DNA of 50,097 nt from Methylophilaceae bacterium (lineage in GTDB: Bacteria; Pseudomonadota; Gammaproteobacteria; Burkholderiales; Methylophilaceae), in assembly GCA_016778465.1 (NCBI GenBank), contig JADHPM010000011.1:1-50097 (forward strand), read 5' to 3'. Positions 44,937 to 50,097 of this stretch are shown piece by piece. The position numbers and the translations under genes were made by a program. The notes beneath the pieces were generated by a model. That model had not been told where the DNA came from. It saw only the letters and a list, made by a program, of their open reading frames with translations, and made no database searches. The stretch's first letter is position 1. Each line of letters begins with the position of its first letter.

Positions 44937-47163
44937 CCGCGGTCTTTTTTATCGGCTTGGGTTTTTTTGTTGCAGCCGTCTTTTTTACCGCTTTAGTTTC
45001 AACCAATTCAATCTGACCCTCATCATCTTTGGTATTTTCTTTTTTCTGCCAAGAGGCCTTTTTTCGAGTCTTCGGCTTATCATCTGCCTTGGCTTCTTCA
45101 GTCTTAGGTTTATCTGCCTTCGTCTCAATCAGCTCGATTCCTGCCTTATCAAGGTCCAACTTAGGTAGTTTTGTCGAGCGTCTTCGTGTGGGCTTCTTCT
45201 TCGTTGCAGCAGGTGGTGTATCGTTTGTTGTGCCAACCTCCGATTTTTTGGGGTCAATTAATTTAGGGGTATCAATAGAGTCTGACGCGGATTTTGTTAA
45301 AGGGGGGGTCGCTTTTGTTTCCTCGACCGACTCAGTTTTACGCTCATTAGAGTCTGCACGGCTGTCCCTTTGATTTCGTTTCCTAAAGTTTGATCGTCGA
45401 TTGCGAGAACGATTGCCTCGTTGGGGACGAGCATTTTCCTTTTCTTCCGGTTCAGTATTGCTTGATGTTACTGGTTCTGCCTCTATCTCACTTAAGGGGG
45501 TATTTTCCTCTTCTGGAGCAATAAGGTTTTTAAAGAAGCCAAAAATAGACTTATTCGATTTACCTTTTTTGTTACTTTGCGCTTCTGGCACAATCGCTTT
45601 TACCACGGGTTGCAGTCTTTCTTCGGCAGCCTCATTTAGGTCACTGAAGGCATCTTCTTTTGGCGGCTCTACTGCGGTGTAGCTCACCTTACCCGCTTTT
45701 TTCGCTGATCGACTGAGTTCAAATTTAGGTATTTCAAAGTAGCGGTTAGGAATGATGACAATGTCGTTATTGTATTTCTCTTCAATTTCATTGATAGTGC
45801 TGCGTTTCTCGTTCAGAATCAGGGTGGCGACCTCAACAGGCATTTGAACAGAAATTACTTGCTCTTCATCCCTGGATGCCTCCTCCTGAATGAGTCGTAA
45901 AATATAAAGTGCCGTGGACTGAATATCCCTAACACGACCGGTTCCGTTACATCTTGGGCAAACACCGTTAATTGATTCTCCTAAGCTTGGTCTGAGTCGT
46001 TGCCTTGAAAGCTCAAGTAGGCCAAAGCGTGATATGCGGCCCAACTGAATACGAGCCTTGTCTTGACGGATAGCATCGCGTAACTGGTTCTCTACCTCGC
46101 GTTGATTTTTTTGGTTTTCCATATCAATAAAGTCAATTACGATCAAACCCCCAATATCTCTTAAACGCAATTGTTTTGCCAACTCATTGGCTGCCTCAAC
46201 GTTGGTATTAAAGGCAGTATTCTCGATATCTCTGCCGCGTGTTGATCGGCTTGAGTTAACATCAACAGATACCAGAGCCTCGGTATGATCAATCACTATT
46301 GACCCACCTGAGGGTAATTGAACCTCACGCAAAAAAGCGGACTCAATTTGATTTTCAATATTAAATTTGGAAAATAATGAAGTGTCCTCGTCGTAAAGCT
46401 TAATTCGGTTTGCATAATCCGGCATTACATGACTCATAAACTGATGCGCTTGGTCATAGATAGACTGTTTGTCGATGAGTATTTCTTCTATGTCAGATTG
46501 AAAATAGTCTCGTATCGCTCTGACGACTAAGTTACTCTCTTGATAAATCAGAAAGGACCCTTCTTGAGCATTGGCAGCTTCTTCAATGGCTTTCCATAAC
46601 TGTGCAAGGTAATCAAGGTCCCACTGAATTTGCTCAACAGAGGCTCCTATTCCGGCAGTACGACCGATTACACTCATGCCCTTGGTAACCTTGAGTTGCG
46701 CTAAAACTTCTTTAAATTGGGTTCTCTCATCACCCTCAATACGCCTTGATATTCCTCCGCCATCGTTGTTGTTAGGCATAAGCACAATGTAGCGACCTGC
46801 GAGTGATAAATAGCTTGTAAGTGCTGCGCCCTTGTTTCCCCGTTCATCCTTCGCAACCTGGACAATAATTTCTTGACCTTCTTTAATGACATCTCTAATG
46901 GAGATATCTTTCTTGCGTGTTTTTTTTGAGTAGTATTCGGGGGCAATTTCTTTAAAGGGGAGGAAGCCATGACGCTCAACACCGTAGTTCACAAAAGCCG
47001 CTTCGAGTGAAGGCTCAACACGGGTGACAACTGCCTTATAGATATTACTTTTTCTTTGCTCTCGATTTCCGCGTTCAAAATCAAGGTCTTCTAACTTATT
47101 TTCATTAACAATCGCTACACGCAATTCTTCTGATTGCGTTGCGTTAAACAACATTCTCTTCAT
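44911..47163 (-). CDS. rne: Ribonuclease E
   Basis: A 750-aa endoribonuclease of the RNase E/G family. The S1 RNA-binding domain is at about 38-120. The catalytic site has Asp301 (VSVDVNSS) and Asp344 (IVIDFID), and the zinc link is Cys402 and Cys405 (CPRCNGTG), each within two residues of the E. coli number. The C-terminal third (about 510-750) is a charged, low-complexity tail rich in Lys, Arg, Glu and Pro, ending in [12 protein letters not shown]; it is shorter than in E. coli (1061 aa) but long enough for RNA and partner binding. It controls mRNA turnover. Confidence 0.96.
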   Translation of the reverse strand: MKRMLFNATQSEELRVAIVNENKLEDLDFERGNREQRKSNIYKAVVTRVEPSLEAAFVNYGVERHGFLPFKEIAPEYYSKKTRKKDISIRDVIKEGQEIIVQVAKDERGNKGAALTSYLSLAGRYIVLMPNNNDGGGISRRIEGDERTQFKEVLAQLKVTKGMSVIGRTAGIGASVEQIQWDLDYLAQLWKAIEEAANAQEGSFLIYQESNLVVRAIRDYFQSDIEEILIDKQSIYDQAHQFMSHVMPDYANRIKLYDEDTSLFSKFNIENQIESAFLREVQLPSGGSIVIDHTEALVSVDVNSSRSTRGRDIENTAFNTNVEAANELAKQLRLRDIGGLIVIDFIDMENQKNQREVENQLRDAIRQDKARIQLGRISRFGLLELSRQRLRPSLGESINGVCPRCNGTGRVRDIQSTALYILRLIQEEASRDEEQVISVQMPVEVATLILNEKRSTINEIEEKYNNDIVIIPNRYFEIPKFELSRSAKKAGKVSYTAVEPPKEDAFSDLNEAAEERLQPVVKAIVPEAQSNKKGKSNKSIFGFFKNLIAPEEENTPLSEIEAEPVTSSNTEPEEKENARPQRGNRSRNRRSNFRKRNQRDSRADSNERKTESVEETKATPPLTKSASDSIDTPKLIDPKKSEVGTTNDTPPAATKKKPTRRRSTKLPKLDLDKAGIELIETKADKPKTEEAKADDKPKTRKKASWQKKENTKDDEGQIELVETKAVKKTAATKKPKPIKKTAAKKTAAKD

Positions 47164-47504
47164 TACCTTATCTCCAATTTCATGAAGATTTAGATAAAGA
47201 ATTACATAAAATTACATAGGCACATTCGAGCACACCCGGCATCTTGCTGGGTGTTGCATCTTAAACATTATTTTTTGTTATCTCTAAACTTTTTTAAAAA
47301 AAGGGCCTTACTTAATTTATTAAATTCTTTTATAAAAATCTTTTTTCTATCTACTTCTTTACATTTGGCGAGTAGAACAAGCCTTGAATTCTTTAACGTT
47401 ATGTATAATTCAGAATAATTATTCTCTTTGTCTTTAACCAAAGATATCTGAACAGTTGAAGTATAGGATATAAAGGCTTAAATGGAAACAAAAAAATCAG
47501 CGCT
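47164..47504. promoter_or_regulatory. rne/rluC divergent intergenic region (341 bp)
   Basis: The longest non-coding stretch in the window; no convincing small gene is seen. It holds the rne leader with a strong hairpin (47232-47254), long A/T runs, and near the rluC side a TATAAT (47404-47409) followed at once by a perfect 14-bp palindrome AGAATAATTATTCT (47412-47425). No well-spaced -35 box goes with that TATAAT (TTGAAT lies only 14 nt upstream). Confidence 0.55.
47232..47254 (-). other. Stable hairpin in the rne 5' leader
   Basis: ACACCCGGCA pairs with TGCTGGGTGT (ten pairs, one G-T) around a 3-nt loop, 69 nt upstream of the rne ATG. No T run follows on the rne strand, so it is not a terminator there. 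RNase E genes in enterobacteria carry structured leaders through which the enzyme controls its own mRNA; this hairpin may play such a role. Confidence 0.6.
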
Positions 47505-48464
47505 ATGTTAAAAAAAAACGTCACTTATGAAACAATCAAAGAGGATAGCGAGGGTCAAAAAATTGACAACTTTTTACTGAAGATTTTAAAGAATATTCCC
47601 AAGAGTCATATTTATAAAATTTTAAGAAGTGGTGAAATTCGAGTTAACAAAAAGCGTGTTAAGACGGGTTATAAGTTAACTCTTGGTGATAGTGTCAGAA
47701 TTCCACCTTTGTCATATCCAGCTATTTCCAAGACAGCTAAAGTGGTCGCAAGCCATGCACAAAAAATTCTCTTAGAGCAAAATATTGTCTTCGAGGATGA
47801 TTGCCTTATTGCGCTAAACAAGCCAGCAGGCATCGCTGTCCATGGCGGTAGTGGAATCAGTTTAGGGGTTATTGAACAATTTCGACAGTTGCGTCCCGAT
47901 GCAAAATTCCTAGAGTTGGTGCATCGAATTGATAAAGACACATCTGGACTCTTGTTACTGGCAAAAAAAAGAAGTGCTTTGGTTGCGATGCATGAACTAA
48001 TCCGAAAGAAACGCCTCCATAAAAAATACCTCGTCATGGTGGCAGGCAGTTGGCAAAAAAAACAATTAACTGTTGACCTGGATTTAGTTGAACAAAAAAA
48101 TCATGATGGACAAAAAAAGGTCAGTGTTGCAAAAACAATCAACGATCATGTAAAAACAAAGCAGTCAAAGTCGATATTTTTTCTTAAGAGAAGATACACC
48201 GATTTTAGTATGCTCGAGGTTAAATTGATTACAGGGAGAACGCATCAAATCAGAGTTCATTTAGCGCACTTGGGATTTCCGATCTTAGGTGATGAAAAGT
48301 ATGGTAATTTTGAGTTGAATAAAACGTTGAGATCTAAGGGAGTGAAACGCTTGTTTCTGCATGCCATGGAGTTAGGTTTTGCTCATCCAATTTTAGAGAA
48401 GAATATTTTGCTCAACGCACCTGTCCCAGACTCTTTTACTGCTCTCGAAGAAAGTGCCACGTGA
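47505..48464 (+). CDS. rluC: 23S rRNA pseudouridine synthase RluC
   Basis: A 319-aa RluA-family enzyme. An N-terminal S4 RNA-binding domain (about 18-80) precedes the catalytic domain with Asp143 in LVHRIDKDTSGLLLLA and the late GRTHQIRVHLAHLG motif. RluC modifies three uridines of 23S rRNA; the assignment among RluA relatives rests on the S4 domain and the position divergent from rne, which is the usual proteobacterial order. The HAD gene starts directly after its stop. Confidence 0.93.
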   Translation: MLKKNVTYETIKEDSEGQKIDNFLLKILKNIPKSHIYKILRSGEIRVNKKRVKTGYKLTLGDSVRIPPLSYPAISKTAKVVASHAQKILLEQNIVFEDDCLIALNKPAGIAVHGGSGISLGVIEQFRQLRPDAKFLELVHRIDKDTSGLLLLAKKRSALVAMHELIRKKRLHKKYLVMVAGSWQKKQLTVDLDLVEQKNHDGQKKVSVAKTINDHVKTKQSKSIFFLKRRYTDFSMLEVKLITGRTHQIRVHLAHLGFPILGDEKYGNFELNKTLRSKGVKRLFLHAMELGFAHPILEKNILLNAPVPDSFTALEESAT

Positions 48465-49115
48465 ATGCATTATGAATTAATTATTTTTGATTGGGATGGA
48501 ACATTGTCGGATTCTGCAGGTGCAATTGTGCGCTCAATTGGTCTAGCCTGTGAAATGTTGGAAGTCGTAAAACCTTCTGAGAAAGAGATGCGATCGATTA
48601 TTGGTTTGGGTTTGGATGAGGCTTTTATGAAATTATTTGATGCATTGCCCAAAAAGAGGAGCGCAGCTCTGCAAGAACAATTCAGAGAAGCTTACCTGAC
48701 TATGGTTGACGATATAACGCTTTTTGACGGTGTTGAGAGCGGCATTAAAATGTTACATCAGCACGGCTATAAACTCGCTGTGGCCACTGGAAAAAGCAGA
48801 AGGGGACTGGATAATGCCTTGCGGAAGTCAAGACTGACAGATTTTTTTTCTGTGACCAAAACTATGGATGAATGTTTTTCAAAACCACATCCGCAAATGG
48901 CCAATGAAATCATGGAGCAACTTTTTATCGAAAAAGAGAACACACTTATGGTCGGTGATTCAAGCTATGATCTTGAGATGGCAATAAACGCGGGTATTGA
49001 TTCGGTGGCTGTTGCTTATGGCTCTCAGGAACCCGAAAACCTTAAAAGTTTTTCCCCAAAAAAAATCTTACATAACCCACATGAATTATTTGATTGGTTG
49101 AGATTAAATGGATAA
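48465..49115 (+). CDS. HAD-superfamily hydrolase (phosphoglycolate phosphatase-like)
   Basis: A 216-aa HAD phosphatase, subfamily IA. Motif I is FDWDGTLSDS with nucleophile Asp9 and acid Asp11; motif II is in AVATGKS, and motifs III/IV in KPHPQM and VGDSSYDLEMAINAG. It resembles Gph or YqaB-like sugar phosphatases; the substrate is not fixed by sequence. It starts with no gap after rluC and overlaps the Rieske gene by 8 bp. Confidence 0.9.
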   Translation: MHYELIIFDWDGTLSDSAGAIVRSIGLACEMLEVVKPSEKEMRSIIGLGLDEAFMKLFDALPKKRSAALQEQFREAYLTMVDDITLFDGVESGIKMLHQHGYKLAVATGKSRRGLDNALRKSRLTDFFSVTKTMDECFSKPHPQMANEIMEQLFIEKENTLMVGDSSYDLEMAINAGIDSVAVAYGSQEPENLKSFSPKKILHNPHELFDWLRLNG

Positions 49116-49452
49116 TTTTCTTAAAATTTCAAAAGATCAGTTCAACGATGATCCATCGACAGTTAAATTTTATTTTGAGCTTGATCAAAGAAAACGCTCC
49201 GGTTTCGTTGTTAAGAAAGATCAAAAATATTTCGTTTATTTAAACGAATGCCAGCACTTAGATGTTGAATTGGATTGGCAGGAGAATGATTTTTTTGAGG
49301 AAGAAAAAAAGTATATCGTTTGCGCAACCCATGGAGCAATCTATGAACCTGATTCGGGTTTGTGTATTGCCGGACCATGTCAGGGTGCATACTTAAAAAA
49401 AATTGCATATACTGAAAACGATAACAACATAATAATTAATCTAGGAGTTTAA
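49108..49452 (+). CDS. Rieske-type [2Fe-2S] protein
   Basis: A 114-aa small ferredoxin-like protein. The cluster ligands are Cys48 and His50 (ECQHLD, C-x-H) and Cys72 and His75 (VCATHGA, C-x2-H). No TM or oxygenase domain is attached, so it is a soluble electron carrier or accessory subunit. Lying between a HAD phosphatase and the S49 peptidase gene, its redox partner is unknown. Confidence 0.9.
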   Translation: MDNFLKISKDQFNDDPSTVKFYFELDQRKRSGFVVKKDQKYFVYLNECQHLDVELDWQENDFFEEEKKYIVCATHGAIYEPDSGLCIAGPCQGAYLKKIAYTENDNNIIINLGV

Positions 49453-49455
49453 ACC

Positions 49456-50097
49456 GTGGCAGATCAAAAAAAGAATAACGACGATCAAAAGGTAATGAGT
49501 AAGTTTGCCGAGGTGGCATTCATTGAGCAAAGGCGAAGTCGTCGTTGGGGAATTTTTTTCAAATCTCTAACCTTCATTTATCTGTTCATACTCCTGATTA
49601 TTTTTACGCGCGGCAGTGCTCCTTCTGATGATGCAACAGGCGAATTTACGGCCTTGATAAACATGAATGGAATTATTAGCGATCAGATGGAAATTAACGC
49701 AAGGGACGTAAAGTCCAGCCTTAAAAATGCTTATGCTAATCCAGGTACTAAGGCCATTATCCTTTCAATCAATAGCCCAGGCGGCAGTCCCGTGCAATCC
49801 GGCATGATTAATGATGAGATCAGGAGATACAGAGGCTTGAGGCCCGATATTCCGGTCTACGCTGTTGTCGAGGACATCTGTGCGTCAGGGGCATATTACA
49901 TCGCTGTAGCGTCTGATGAAATCTTTGTCGATAAGGCAAGTATTATCGGCTCGATTGGTGTCAGGCTAGATCAGTTTGGTTTTGATCGAGCTATTGCAAA
50001 TCTTGATATCGACAGGAGATTGATTACTGCTGGCAAGGACAAAGCGATGTTAGATCCCTTTTTGCCCTTAAACCCAAAACATCAAGAGCACCTAGAG
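49456..50097 (+). CDS. sppA: Signal peptide peptidase, S49 family (partial, runs off the window)
   Basis: The first 214 codons of a membrane-bound S49 serine protease. The start is GTG 49456, supported by the ribosome site AGGAG (49443-49447) and the absence of an earlier good start after the Rieske stop. One TM at about 33-50 anchors it. The nucleophile is Ser144 in CASGAYY and the general-base lysine is probably Lys196 in TAGKDKAMLDPF; SINSPGGSP is the conserved oxyanion region. It should degrade leftover signal peptides in the inner membrane. The C terminus lies beyond position 50097. Confidence 0.93.
   Translation, partial: MADQKKNNDDQKVMSKFAEVAFIEQRRSRRWGIFFKSLTFIYLFILLIIFTRGSAPSDDATGEFTALINMNGIISDQMEINARDVKSSLKNAYANPGTKAIILSINSPGGSPVQSGMINDEIRRYRGLRPDIPVYAVVEDICASGAYYIAVASDEIFVDKASIIGSIGVRLDQFGFDRAIANLDIDRRLITAGKDKAMLDPFLPLNPKHQEHLE

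Noticed and set aside
47384-47409. TTGAAT and TATAAT as an rluC promoter
   Set aside because: The spacing is only 14 nt, too short for a normal sigma-70 promoter, so only the -10 and the palindrome are reported.

Overview
The window looks like a gene-dense, AT-rich stretch of a small betaproteobacterial chromosome, most likely a methylotroph of the Methylophilaceae (OM43-like). The main evidence is the ribulose monophosphate set: transaldolase (13873-14823), 3-hexulose-6-phosphate synthase (14958-15587) and 6-phospho-3-hexuloisomerase (15671-16207), beside PEP synthase and its regulator. Very short intergenic gaps and many 1-11 bp gene overlaps suggest a streamlined genome. The lineage is inferred from gene content; no rRNA is present.

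Layout. 1-4757: tRNA-Ser, then a minus-strand operon (STAS protein, anti-sigma-type ATPase, soluble hybrid histidine kinase, response regulator with a PP2C/SpoIIE phosphatase). This is a complete partner-switching circuit, and its promoter region carries a good Fur-box candidate. 4882-8885, divergent: acetolactate decarboxylase, an orphan two-TM sensor protein, a Na/phosphate cotransporter with a PhoU-like tail, and glutaminase. 8923-10468: an unknown exported protein, an exported nuclease and an exported glutathione peroxidase. 10473-16207: PEP synthase regulator, PEP synthase and the RuMP genes, i.e. the C1 assimilation core. 16286-17997: pabB and a pterin dehydratase. 18001-23572: a three-gene heavy-metal-type RND efflux system.

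23723-31718 is a protein-quality-control block: tRNA-Leu, tig, clpP, clpX, lon, tRNA-Val, tRNA-Asp, ppiD. 31715-38078 is a minus-strand operon: gloB, mltD, a peptide-binding lipoprotein, two peptide permeases and fabI. 38122-39883: methyltransferase, rnhA, dnaQ; together with mltD and gloB this matches the gene order known in E. coli. 39884-43900: an autotransporter, a QueD-family enzyme and a Ste24-like membrane protease. 43987-44936: orn and crcB. 44911-49452: rne, divergent from rluC, a HAD phosphatase and a Rieske-type protein. The window ends inside an S49 signal-peptide-peptidase gene that starts at GTG 49456.

No insertion sequence, prophage, CRISPR array or rRNA was seen. The least ordinary part is 151-8885. 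There an apparently iron-controlled partner switch with a membrane-free kinase faces an operon that contains a sensor protein with no output domain. A functional link between them is a hypothesis, not something the sequence proves.
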